Positions 1 through 9,734 of a stretch of 64,000 nucleotides of DNA are shown piece by piece. Where the stretch lies: contig BTPG01000004.1 in the NCBI GenBank assembly GCA_036245525.1, positions 231,971,898 to 232,035,897 of the forward strand, given 5' to 3'. The notes beneath the pieces were generated by a model. It had not been told where the DNA came from. It made no database searches and worked only from the letters and a program-made list of their open reading frames with translations. This DNA is from Semisulcospira habei (Eukaryota > Mollusca > Gastropoda > Semisulcospiridae). Position numbers and translations under genes: made by a program. Each line of letters begins with the position of its first letter. The stretch's first letter is position 1.

Positions 1-6
1 TATGTA

Positions 7-82
<76 letters not shown>

Positions 83-94
83 CGTATGTATGTA
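1..94. repeat. (TG)n microsatellite
   Basis: Near-perfect TG dinucleotide run with a few TATG and TGCG variants at its ends. It sits at the outer edge of the left arm of the inverted-repeat element described next; the outer edge of the right arm carries the complementary CA run (1744-1780). The reading frame through it is a repeat artefact. Confidence 0.97.
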
Positions 95-292
95 AACAAG
101 AGAATCTCCGATATTTCTGTACACACAAGCTTAAAACTTGGCGAAATACTTTCTTAAAGGGGTGGCTAAGGGAGCCTCCGAGCATTTTGTAATTGAATGT
201 CTCATTAAAGACACAAACAACCGTTTACAGAGTCAGTTGACCCAGATTAGCCGAGTCCGTACTTTTTGTCATATTTATATGAAATTTTGGAT

Positions 293-500
293 ATAGCTAG
301 CTTAGAGAAGACATTGGATGAGTTCGTTAGCCAGCTTTGTAGCCGTTCAACTTCTTTACTAAAAAGTAATTCTTTTTTAGAAAAAAATAAAATATTAAAC
401 AGTAAAAAAAAATTTGACTTTTAGAGAACGTCAGTGTCGGTGACGTATAAAAGGCAACTCAGTCACCACGCAGACATTGACATAATACTCTAAATATGAT
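293..500 (+). repeat. Direct repeat, copy 1
   Basis: This stretch and 713-920 share the same order of blocks: a segment with AGCTAG, a lysine-codon-like A-rich run, a GACTTTT block, and a shared CCACGCAGACATT block ending at AATACTCTAAATATGA. The copies differ by substitutions and small gaps. They lie inside the inverted-repeat element and explain why its left arm is partly duplicated. Confidence 0.75.
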
Positions 501-544
501 GTAATTCTCTCCAGCGCGCGCCGAAGTCTTTCTCTCTCTCACAT

Positions 545-625
545 AGACATGCGCGCATCTCAGAGGCATAAAAAAAGATCCTACTCATGCGCCCGGAGAG
601 CGCATGAGGATCTATGTCTCTTGGA
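545..625. repeat. Hairpin module (GATCCTCATG family)
   Basis: Imperfect palindrome. The left arm carries CATCTCAGAGGCATA and GATCCTACTCATGCGC; the right arm carries GCGCATGAGGATC and TCTTGGAGATG. A related copy lies at 961-1040, and clearly related, nearly perfect hairpins occur inside the hAT element at 19258-19318, 19439-19500 and 26100-26160. Confidence 0.7.
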
Positions 626-712
626 GATGTTTAGAGCGCGCGCGCACATGCACGCACTAACACGCACACACACACATCGTCGCGCTTTCAGAAGAGCTTG
701 CAGGTGAGCCGA

Positions 713-920
713 TATAGCTAGTTTGGAGAAAGGCATTGGATGAGTTCCTTAGCCAGCTTTGTACTTTCAACTTATTCAGTAGAAATTAATTCTTTTTAGA
801 AACAAATTAAAACAGTAAAAAAAAAAATTGACTTTTGGAGAGAGCCAGACAGTGACATTGACGTAAAAGAAGCAATTCCGTTACCACGCAGACATTAACA
901 CAATACTCTAAATATGACAT
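713..920 (+). repeat. Direct repeat, copy 2
   Basis: Second copy of the block at 293-500, in the same orientation, about 420 bp downstream. A CT/CA-rich run (914-955) and a hairpin module (961-1040) follow it. Confidence 0.75.
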
Positions 921-960
921 CTCTCTCTCTCTCACACTCTCACACACACACACACAAACG

Positions 961-1040
961 TGCGCTCATCTCCAGGAGACATAGATCGTCCTGCGCCCTT
1001 GGGGTGCATGAGGATTTATGCCTCTTGGAGATGTTGAAAG
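961..1040. repeat. Hairpin module, second copy
   Basis: Imperfect palindrome with CATCTCCAGGAGACATAGATC on one arm (21 bases with one bulge) and a GAGGATTTATGCCTCTTGGAGATG-like other arm. Same family as 545-625 and as the hairpins near 19.3-19.5 kb and 26.1 kb. Confidence 0.6.
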
Positions 1041-1740
1041 CGTGCGCGCACGCACGCACTAACACACACACACACTGGCACACATCGACGCGCTTTCAGA
1101 AGAGCATGGAAGTGACCCGTATACTTAGTATAATTATTATGTAGCTAGGAAAAGTCAACCTGCTTTCACACAAATTATAGCAAGACTTACCGCCATTAGT
1201 ATGCTCTGTTGGCTGGAGTAGTGACAGCAATTATGAAGAAGAATAGCAGGAGCAATAAAATGACATCACTATAAGCTTGACGTCAACGCAACGCAATAAT
1301 CACGACGCCCGTGTACACAGGGACAAATTTGATGTTTTACGACACTCGTCCGAAAGGCACGCAGCCTTTTCAGTCCAAGACTGACTGTTTTGTTCCACAC
1401 AGCCTCTTCCAGGGCTGACTGTTTGATGGGAGTATATGGTAGATCAAAACTTGCAAAAGTGAATTAATTATTTTAAGTAAGTTGAACAGGTACAAAGCTG
1501 GCTAACGAGCTCATCCAGTGTCTTTCTTCCAACTAGCTATGTCCTAAATTTCAAGTACATATGATAAAAATTACGGACTCTAATCTGGGTCAACCGACTT
1601 TATATAACGGTCTTTTACGTCTTCAATGAGACATCCAGTTACAAAATGCTGGGAGGCTCTCTTAACCGCTCCTTAAATAAAGTATTTCGCCAAGTGTCAA
1701 CTGAGCTTGTGTACGTACAGCAATATCTGAGATTCTCATG

Positions 1741-1743
<3 letters not shown>

Positions 1744-1780
<37 letters not shown>
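1744..1780. repeat. (CA)n microsatellite
   Basis: CA run at the outer edge of the right arm of the inverted-repeat element, mirror image of the TG run at 1-94. Confidence 0.95.
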
Positions 1781-1781
<1 letters not shown>

Positions 1782-2420
1782 GGAGACAAAACCATCAGAG
1801 TGGGTTACCTAGCATTTCATGTGAAAATGGGTTCCCATATTTCTATTTATTCTAGGGCTCTGGAATTGATGCCAATGTTTAGAACTCACATTATAACTAA
1901 GCTCTATAACTTAAAATAGACATTTTCTAGAAACAGAGCCACTAGATGCCGAAAAAATGAGTTTCTGCCAATAAAGTGGGTGGGTGTCTCTCTCACACAA
2001 ATGAAACTGGCATTACAGTCAAAATGGGTGTCTTCACAACAGTAGGCGTCTGTAATAAGTCAAGTTCATGGAATACTTCTTTTTCACATTAATTTTTTTC
2101 CCAACTTAATGTGTATGTGTTCTTTAACATTCTTTACATTATATGGTGCAAAATTCAATAAACACTGGCCCGAAACCTTTCGATTATGATTTTTACAGAG
2201 GAAATCTTTTAAACATTGCTGCGTTTTATCCTTCTGAAGCAAAACAGTTTATCATGGCATTGATGTGAGAATCAACATAATGTATTCTGGAAATTAAAGG
2301 ACTTTTTGTTTTTGTTTTTGGGTACTCTGGAGTTTCAGACAAACAGCAACAGAGCATTTTGAATATTAACCCTTATCATTCGGAATACACCAGTGTGTGC
2401 AACTAGTGTGACTGAAATAG
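1781..2420. other. No gene seen
   Basis: AT-rich sequence without a convincing reading frame, repeat or RNA gene on either strand. Confidence 0.7.
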
Positions 2421-2490
2421 TCCAAGGGTTAGTGCCAGAATAGCTTGGTGCCTCTAGGCACCAAGCTATTGTGGCACCACCCTTGAACTA
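2421..2490. repeat. Stand-alone hairpin core of the TTAA MITE family
   Basis: Palindrome with arms around TGCCAGAATAGCTTGG and its complement, closing on a short TCTAG loop. It is the same core found inside the TTAA MITEs (for example 7855-8072), but here the terminal repeats TTAACTCATTCTACCCCA are absent. A second stand-alone core lies at 39269-39340. Confidence 0.8.
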
Positions 2491-2656
2491 AAGCCATTGG
2501 TCTATGTCCTCATCTGTAAGTACTGTAATGTAGCTTGCATAGAATTATGGCAGTGAACAAATTTGAAGCCATTAGCCTCAGTATGACTATGATGCGGGTC
2601 AAAAAGTGTGGAAAAATATGAAAGATAGAAAAAGACCCAGACGAAGAAACGAACAC

Positions 2657-3388
2657 TTAACTTATTCTACCCCAGCAAAATTTAAGATCCACCACGATAG
2701 TTCAAGGGTGATGCCAGAATAGCTTGGCGCCTATGGGCGCCAAGCTATTCTGGCATCACCCTTGAACTATCATGGTGGATCTGTGTCCTGCACTGCAACG
2801 CAGTCTTCTGAAGACGACTTCAACATTTGGGCTTAACTTATTCTACCCCAGCAAAATAAAAGATCCACCACGATGGTTCAAGGGTGATGCCAGAATAGCT
2901 TGGCGCCAAGCTATTCTGGCATCACCCTTGAACTATCGTGGTGGATCTGTGTCCTGCACTGCAACGCAGTCTTCTGAAGACGACTTCAACATTTGGGCTT
3001 AACTTATTCTACCCCAGACACACCACAGCAAAATAAAAGATCCACCACGATGGTTCAAGGGTGATGCCAGAATAGCTTGGCGCCTATGGGCGCCAAGCTA
3101 TTCTGGCATCACCCTTGAACTATCGTGGTGGATCTGTGTCCTGCACTGCAACGCAGTCTTCTGAAGACGACTTCAACATTTGGGCTTAACTTATTCTACC
3201 CCAGCAAAATAAAGATCCGCCATGATAGTTCAAGGGTGATGCCAGAATAGTTTGGCGCCTATGGGCGCCAAGCTATTCTGGCATCACCCTTGAACTATCA
3301 TGGTGGATCCGTGTCCTGCACTGCAACGCAGTCTTCTGAAGACGACTTCAACATTTGGGGATTCCGGTCTTGGGGTAGAATGAGTTAA
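2657..3388 (+). mobile_element. Tandemly amplified TTAA MITE (four units)
   Basis: Four head-to-tail units start at TTAA 2657, 2833, 2999 and 3186 and are about 166-200 bp long. Each opens with TTAACTTATTCTACCCCA and contains a ~45-bp-arm hairpin (TGATGCCAGAATAGCTTGG core) followed by a conserved spacer with GAAGACGACTTCAACATTTGG. Only the last unit keeps the right terminal repeat, TGGGGTAGAATGAGTTAA, ending at 3388. The third unit also has the CAGACACACCACAGCA segment typical of single copies. The array therefore looks like one inserted MITE whose inside was amplified, not four insertions. No transposase is encoded. Confidence 0.85.
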
Positions 3389-3596
3389 AATGACAGAACA
3401 GAACACTGACATTAATTAATTAAGTTCTGACAACATAAGAAATCACTTGAAACTTCTTCAGCCTTTATTTAACATCTTTCGTCTCCAACAACCAACCATT
3501 CTTTCATTTGCAGAGTTTTTAAAATGGCATGCAGTATGTTACAAAATGATCCGCCCCCCCCCCCAATAACACTTTTGTAATCAATCTTTACATTGT
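3389..3596. other. No gene seen; C-tract
   Basis: Non-coding. Contains a run of C at about 3553-3564 and a segment (ACAAAATGATCC, AATAACAC, TGTAAT) that recurs in altered form near 3998-4085, suggesting an old local duplication now separated by the 3603-3922 element. Confidence 0.5.
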
Positions 3597-3602
3597 CAAT
3601 GG

Positions 3603-3922
3603 CAGACCTGCCTACCACCAATTTTTTTTTTAAATAGTATTTATAATCGCCAAAAATAGTATTCTTGGGGAAAAAATAGTATTTTCATAAAATTGTAGCA
3701 GATCCACTCTCCTCCCTACTTTGCTCTGACATTTTGTATTTTGAGACTTTATTGACTGACACAACCCCCCCCCCAAAAAAAAAAAATAATAATAAAAAAA
3801 AAAAATGTAAAAATAAAAAAATAAAAATAAAATCGTAAATTTTAGGCATTAATCATATTTTCGTATTTTGAAAAATAAAAATCGTAAAAATACGCCCAAA
3901 AGTCGTAGGGTAGGCAGGTCTG
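3603..3922. mobile_element. hAT-like MITE with 6-bp target duplication
   Basis: A 320-bp element with 14-bp terminal inverted repeats, CAGACCTGCCTACC on the left and its complement on the right. The 6-bp flanks are identical: CAATGG at 3597-3602 and at 3923-3928. The inside is A/T-rich with long A runs and no coding capacity. The CAG...CTG ends fit hAT-type elements; a 6-bp duplication is shorter than the 8 bp usual for hAT but is known for some hAT subgroups. The 6620-7197 element has the same target-duplication length. Confidence 0.8.
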
Positions 3923-4131
3923 CAATGGTTTTCTTATCTTATTACTGTCTTTTGTCCCCAGCCGGCTGTTTCATTTTGCAAATCCAAAGGTATATACAAA
4001 ATGATCCAGGCGTCCATCAGATACCAAAAAAAAGCAGGCTATACATGCTGAAACCACCCCAATAATAACACTCATGTAATAAATCTGTATGAAATCGAAA
4101 ATGCCGCGAGTCGGTGGCGGGGAACCTCAAT

Positions 4132-6419
4132 TCATTTCTTTTGTAACTTTTTCAGTCTGTTGCGGACATAATCCTTAATGTTTGTCCAGCGCCTATGTCT
4201 AAGTGCAGGTTCCTCTGCCATTGCATACTGTATCTCGGCCTTTCCAGGAAGTTTGTTCATGACGAGGTGTGTCTTGAAACGAGTTTGAACAGCTTTCTCT
4301 TCAGCTTCCCCCCATGGTTTCCTTGTAAATCTAGCTTTCTTTCGAACAGAAGCTGACGCAGTACTGTCATCATCAAAACTATCTAGATTGTCATCAGGCT
4401 CTGGACGTCTTTTCTCCGTCATGCTCATCGATTCCTGTGTTGCTGACTTGCTACTTGCTTCATTCACAGGTGCTGTTCCCCCCGAGACCTCTCTGCCAGT
4501 TTCTGATGTGTCTTCATTGTCAAAGTCAATCTCTTCATCATCGCCCAGCTCAGCTCTAATGCAACTCTCAAAATCTGTCATCCCATTGTTAACTGACAGA
4601 AGAATCTTTGCCACTTTTGCCTTTTGAAGGACGTCTTGAGGTTGGTGGTAGATATGGCGATGTATCCGAATATCATGGCCAAGGAAATCTGCCAGCTGAT
4701 CCTGGTCTAACTCCGAGATGGCCATTGACTGAGCCAAAGTTGCAACCTGCTTCCGCAACTGAGTAAATGTGAACATGGCTGGGTATGACACCCCTGCTTC
4801 TAGGGCATGGGCCTTCAGAACATCATGGCCTCTGTAAGGCCTCTGACCAGAAGGTGTGGCAAAGATGTACTGGGAATCAGCGAGAGCTGGCACCGATTGT
4901 CTCATTTGAAGGATTCTGTCCACAGTTGTCATCATCTTCTTCGTCAGCAAAACGGGAACACTCCTATTAAACTTGCCTCTGATTTCCACTCGCTGAAAAT
5001 GATTCACCATTTTCTTCTCAACCTCTGTGAGACCTTTCAAGATATCTTGATTGGTGATCGATCCAATCTTAGCATTCTGGAAGTCTGACACCTTCATTCT
5101 CTGAACTTTTCCCCCTCGTTTTCGGTTGAAAAGTGATACAGCACAAAGAGTTGCTTTAACCACTGTCGGATAATCTTCCGAAACCATCCTTGTCTCAAGA
5201 AGCTGTTGGACCTTCCTCAATCTTCACATGATGGGATCAGCTTGGGTTTGTTCATGGTCATTTTCCCGACCGACTGGGCTGCTGTAGCGGACACACAATC
5301 ATACCAGTCCCCGTTGAAGACAGAGTCAAACCGCTGCGCCTCAGAGAGCTCCTGTCGCCACCTGTCGTCTGAACCCTGCCCAAGCTGTTTGGATGCCTGT
5401 TACTGTTTGATCTGTGAACACTTTTTCAAAGCATGGCCTATGCGCATTGCGAGATTGCCTTTTTTGAACTGATGTGTGTCCTCATCAAAATCTGCTAGCT
5501 CTTTTACAGCCAGGACAACATGATCAAAGCTAGCTGAATTGATCACAGCATTTAAACTTGCGATTTTCATTTCTGACCTCACTCTGATAATCTTTAATAG
5601 TCTCCCTAACTCCCGCATCCTGGAGCTGATTTGTCCAGCCGTGTGTTCTTCAATGTCCCTGCGGTCAAATAATCTCTTTCCATACTCAAGAAGCAAGGGG
5701 TCAGTTCTGATGAGACGGCTTATCTCATCATTTCTCTGGCTGGCCAAGACCTTGTGATAGAATGAAAATTCAACGTCTAAGGGTATTGGAAGCATTAGGC
5801 GACCACGGCGCGCCGCGTCCCCTCGCCGAGTGATCTGAAACCCTCCTGGCTTCTGACAGCAACGTTTTGAGTGTACAGAGATCAGCTTTTATTGATAGAG
5901 CCCTTTGCAATGGCTACAGGCGAGAAGGTCGTCTACCTTACTAGTTTTGGTGCGATACTTAGGAATCAAACATCCGGATTTGTTTTCAAGAACAGCAACG
6001 TTATGCATGTAATCACCCTCATCTTGTAGTCTGATCCATGCTCGACGTCTCTGCTTGGTCCCTTTTTTCATCGACAAAATTTTAGCAACGTTTGCCTCAT
6101 CTGCATGGACATCTTGTAAGTGCGTGCTCATTTTCAAGACAAGCTTGCCACACAATTTGCATGCATGTTTCTTGTCCCATTTGTACTTTCCTTTCCCTCT
6201 CTGCGACACGTGCACACCTGTTTCTTCTGTAAGCGCTCTTTCCCCACTCTTTCCAGCATCATGTTCCTCCTGCCTATCCACATTCTCATTGCCACCCCCT
6301 AACGCACACTGCACCTTGCTGGTACTAGCGTCACCAACACCTGGCCACCCCGAACCTGCCACTTTGATGAAGTGTGACCTCGGTGACGAGGGCTGGCTTC
6401 TGCAGCAGTCAAAATCCAC
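4132..6419 (-). pseudogene. Broken Crypton-like (tyrosine-recombinase-like) gene
   Basis: Three open pieces lie in order on the minus strand: 6419-5889, 5795-5400 and 5220-4132. The first two are in the same frame, split by a TAA (5889-5891) that falls inside a C2H2-type finger (CSHCKGLY, then HSKRC further on); another TAA at 5400-5402 ends the second piece, and a one-base shift near 5220 leads into the third. The N-terminal piece has a zinc-finger-like KHACKLCGKLVLKMSTHLQD stretch. The last piece (about 360 aa) carries LFNRKRGG, EIRGKFNRSVPVLLT and then FTQLRKQVAT, LADFLGHDIRIHRHIY. The Arg, GH and Tyr in that order resemble the catalytic box of tyrosine recombinases as in Crypton-type genes (inference from family knowledge). 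The C-terminus is basic and Trp/Arg-rich, possibly DNA-binding. No ATG opens the first piece, so a 5' exon may be missing. Confidence 0.6.
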
Positions 6420-6580
6420 GTTTTTTGAAAATGCAAGCAGTTTTCACACATTTGTCAACCCTGCGTGACCCTTTGAGAGAGGTCACTCAAATTGGCATGT
6501 TTAAAAAGGTCTTGTCACAAAGTATCCTTGGGCCAAGCTTGAAGAAAGTGGCTTGAACAGTCTCCGAGAAAATGCCACCG

Positions 6581-7379
6581 TTAACTCATTCTACCCCCAG
6601 ACACACCACAGCAGGATAACAGGGGTGGGATTCTAGTAACAAAGAAAACGCGGAAAATCGAACGACAGGGGGGGGGGGGGAGGGGGGCATTTCCTTCATT
6701 TTCAGCGGCCGAAAAATCAAACGACAGGGGGGGGGGGGGGGAGGGGGGCATGTCCTTCATTTTCAGCGGCCGAAAAATCAAACGACAGGGGGGGGGGGGG
6801 GGGGGGGGGATAGGCGCGTGTCCACCGTTCGCCAAAGTATCCAAAAACTGACAGGGGGAGTGGAGACTAAACACACCCAAAAATGGACTTTGTTATGACA
6901 CTCCTGATCTGCAGTATAAAAATGTAATGTGCATACCAGTTTATGTTCAGATGCACACTAAACGGCACTCTGTCTTGGACAATATCCTTTTTCACCGCCA
7001 TTTTCCACTGCGACCTAAAGCTACCGGAAGTGTCTACATACAAACCCAACCCATTTGAGATTTTTTTGCCATTTAAGAAGAATTTTTTTTTTCCGTCTTT
7101 TTCGTTGTTATTAGACGCGGAAAATAAATATGCTTCAGCGGAATTGTGAAAGAATTTCCGCGGAAATCCGCGGAAACGCGGAAGAATCCCACCCCTGGGA
7201 TAAGGATCGATCATGATAGTTCAAAGGTGATGCCAGAACAGCTTGGCGCCTACGGGCGCCAAGCTATTCTGGTATCACCTTTGAACTATCATGGTCGATC
7301 TGTGTCCTGCGCTGCAATGCGGTCTTGAGAGGACAGGGGCAAAATTTAAGGATTTTGGTGTTGGGGTAGAATGAGTTAA
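6581..7379 (+). mobile_element. TTAA MITE carrying a nested element
   Basis: Ends are TTAACTCATTCTACCCCC at 6581 and TGGGGTAGAATGAGTTAA ending at 7379. Without the 578-bp insertion and its 6-bp duplication it would be about 215 bp, like the intact copy at 7855-8072. The hairpin core (7215-7290) is kept, with GATGCCAGAACAGCTTGGCGCC as the slightly diverged left arm. Confidence 0.88.
6620..7197. mobile_element. Nested hAT-like element, 6-bp target duplication
   Basis: Terminal inverted repeats CAGGGGTGGGATTCT (left) and the complement (right) bound 578 bp. GGATAA is duplicated at 6614-6619 and 7198-7203. The uninterrupted order, GCAGGATAAGGATC, is visible in the sister MITE (7855-8072, read on minus), which proves insertion. 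The inside holds three ~60-bp repeats, each with CGGCCGAAAAATC..ACGACAGG and a long G run, and no transposase frame. Confidence 0.88.
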
Positions 7380-7728
7380 AGTTTACCATGGACGACGGAC
7401 GGACGACCAGTGGCCCAGAACATAAACTCACTTTTGCTTCGCACGCACGCCAGCCAATAAAATGAAGATGATCATAGAATCACTTTACTTACCAGTTTGT
7501 AATTGGGAGCATTCCGCTGCCGTCCATGCACCCTCCTACCAGACGCACCCTCTGTGGCAGAGGCTGGGGGGGCCATGATTCTGCAGCATAGATCCCGATG
7601 GGTTTGGACATCCTGCTGCCATCCAACGCTGGGTGTGTGCAGAAAGTCCTGAGCCGGTGTGACCAAAACGGTGTTGCTGAGAACATGTCCAATACAACCA
7701 TGTAAACCAACTGACATTTTGAATCAGA
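7380..7728. other. No gene seen
   Basis: Mixed-composition sequence. Short open frames on minus (7472-7829) overlap each other in different frames and run into the SINE; none resembles a known protein. Confidence 0.6.
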
Positions 7729-8284
7729 TTGATTGTACATTGCTCAACGTCCCGACAGCCACAAGGCTTTCTCAGGACGTGCCTGCACTGCTTGTGAAAA
7801 AAAACAACACCTAAACAGAACATTGCCATGTATGTCGCCTGCCGGTCAAATACGTTAACTCATTCTACCCCAACTGACACCAAAATCCTTAAATTTTGCC
7901 CCTGTCCTCTCAAGACTGCATTGCAGTGCAGGGCACAGATCGACCATGATAGTTCAAGGGAGATGCCAGAATAGCTTGGAGCCCGTAGGCGCCAAGCTAT
8001 TCTGGCATCACCCTTGAACTATCATGGTGGATCCTTATCCTGCCGTGGTGTGTCTGGGGTAGAATGAGTTAAATAAACCTAACACATGGGGCCAAGACAT
8101 AAAGCTAAGACCATTTAGCAACACACATCCAATATCAAGAGCTACAGGCAGTGCAGACAGTAGGGAGAGTTTTCAAAAGGCAAATACAGGTGAATGGACA
8201 AAGGGTAGACAGAAACACATGCCCCAGAATAGAGAGAAAAACCCACCCTGTGGGGCTGACCAGGGTGACCCTGAGAACTAAAAA
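7729..8284 (-). mobile_element. SINE copy A (split by a MITE)
   Basis: Same family as 26553-26950 and 58755-59140. Read on minus, its 3' end is CGGGACGTTGAGCAATGTAC followed by an AATC-like tail (7729-7745). The MITE at 7855-8072 sits in a TTAA of the SINE, and the flanking sequences (GCCGGTCAAATACG left, ATAAACCTAACACATGG right) join up as in the uninterrupted copies. The 5' head (GGTGGGG block) is missing, so this copy is 5'-truncated. Confidence 0.85.
7855..8072 (+). mobile_element. Intact TTAA hairpin MITE
   Basis: 218 bp including both TTAA. Terminal inverted repeats are TTAACTCATTCTACCCCA and TGGGGTAGAATGAGTTAA. Most of the inside forms a hairpin (about 7943-8033) around TGCCAGAATAGCTTGG. 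The host SINE has a single TTAA at this place in other copies (26676-26679 and, on the other strand, near 59011), so TTAA is the duplicated target. TTAA targets are known for piggyBac and Kolobok transposases; which one mobilised this family cannot be told here. Confidence 0.93.
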
Positions 8285-9130
8285 CTGGCAATACAGTAAA
8301 AAGCGACACTTCAGTTGCACATTCCTAAAGACCTGTTTGTGGACGTTTGTTCTTCGAATCGCGAGGCAGTTTTGCGAACGAGGATTGAAATCTGGCGCCA
8401 TTTTTGTTTTTTAAAAAAAAGTCAACTGATACTGTGCATGCATGTGGCAAGTTAACACGTCAGAAAGAAAGAAAAAAAAAAAGAAGAAACAAAATCGCGT
8501 GGCAGATTGACCTTGTAATGGGGTTATTGAACGAATTCCTTTCATTGAACAAGAAAGCTTTTGTTAAAATCGTGGGGTTCTATTATCATTTACTACAAGA
8601 CTCAACGGTCAGAGCGGAGAGGAAGACACGGACCGAGCCATGGTTCAAGCAGACGCTTTATTTTTCTGGGCCAAACGGGTATTGAGGATTGGAGGCATCT
8701 CTCAGTTAAATAACTGCACTGAACAAGTACATTTGGGCGTGCTCTTAACTAAGAAATATTGCATAAAGTACCTCTGCAAACGCGAAAGAATGTCCGGTGA
8801 CCGTTGGAGACGAAAGACGTTTAAGCAAGGGAAACAACTCCGTTCGTTCATCGGTGTTGGACCAATCAAATTGATCTGAAAACACTCCGGCCGCTTCCGT
8901 GTCCACACACAGGCCCAGGGCATCTCTGAAACACAACCATGAAGTAAATCTGTTAAAATGGGGACATCGTATTTTGATATTTTTTTCCTGACTTTTGAAT
9001 GAAAGATAATACAGAAACAACCCTCAGAAAAATTGGGTGTCTGACTTGGTCACCCCGAATTTTACACCCCCCCCCCCCCCCCATTTCAAATAAGGATGGT
9101 AAAGAAAGTAACCCATTTCAGTGATTTGGT
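8285..9130. other. No gene seen
   Basis: Includes a G/A-rich stretch (8460-8490) and a C run (9066-9082). AAGGGAAACAACTCC at about 8834 resembles AAGGGAAGTAACTCC at 48398 and AAGGGAAGTAATCG at 15307, a short motif I associate with mollusc repeats (recollection only). No convincing coding frame. Confidence 0.5.
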
Positions 9131-9132
9131 GT

Positions 9133-9133
<1 letters not shown>

Positions 9134-9216
<83 letters not shown>

Positions 9217-9234
9217 ACACACACACACACACAC
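9134..9234. repeat. (CA)n microsatellite
   Basis: About 100 bp of CA repeat with one CCC variant near 9214. The antisense Cys-Val frame across it is a repeat artefact. Confidence 0.97.
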
Positions 9235-9734
9235 CCTTTCGCGCCAAATTAGACATGACGTAATTTTTATCTTGTTATTCAGTTGTCAGAGGTTTGGGCA
9301 TCAGTGCCCGCCTTTGACATAATGGACATGCTATTAAATTCGCCCCACCGCGACCCATCCTAAAAAGTCCCTTCTATAAAAAGAAGGGACTTAAAAAACA
9401 ACAAAGGAAATAAATTTAAAATAAAAAGAGTCAAATAAATTTAATCCACACAGAGTATTATACATTTAATCCATTGCCCCAAAATATTTAAACATAAATT
9501 AAGGGTTGCTTCAAAAATACGAACTCAGAAAAGTTTCAATTAAATATTTGAGCTCAGAAACGGTCCAGTTATGATCTCTTTGACTGTCAACTGATTATCA
9601 TGGTCCGCTCATAGCGTAATGTCGTCCATTAAATAGCATCCGGGAAGAAACATCATGGGACGAAATGTGATTGGGACGAACGGTGTGGGCGAATGCGCGT
9701 AGGGTGAAGATAGGCATAGATCAAGAGGCTCAAT
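9235..9734. other. No gene seen; small hairpin
   Basis: AT-rich. A perfect 11-bp-arm hairpin (AAGTCCCTTCT, loop ATAAAA, complement) lies at 9366-9393. Nothing else recognisable. Confidence 0.6.

Larger units (their letters stand above)
1..1780. mobile_element. Inverted-repeat (foldback-like) element
   Basis: The stretch 96-395 is found again, inverted and roughly 80% alike by eye, at about 1465-1743. Both arms are bounded outside by a microsatellite, TG on the left and CA on the right, so the microsatellite is part of the inverted structure. The inside holds a second direct copy of the inner arm (713-920) and two imperfect hairpins (about 545-625 and 961-1040). No transposase is encoded. This fits a non-autonomous DNA element with long terminal inverted repeats; no target duplication can be seen because the left edge is the window start. 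Confidence 0.6.

Noticed and set aside
6581..6880. Proline-rich 99-aa minus frame
   Set aside because: Arises from the G-run repeats of the nested 6620-7197 element.
9024..9230. Cys-Val-rich frame, and similar frames at 10-192 and 14781-14996
   Set aside because: Translations of CA/TG microsatellites.
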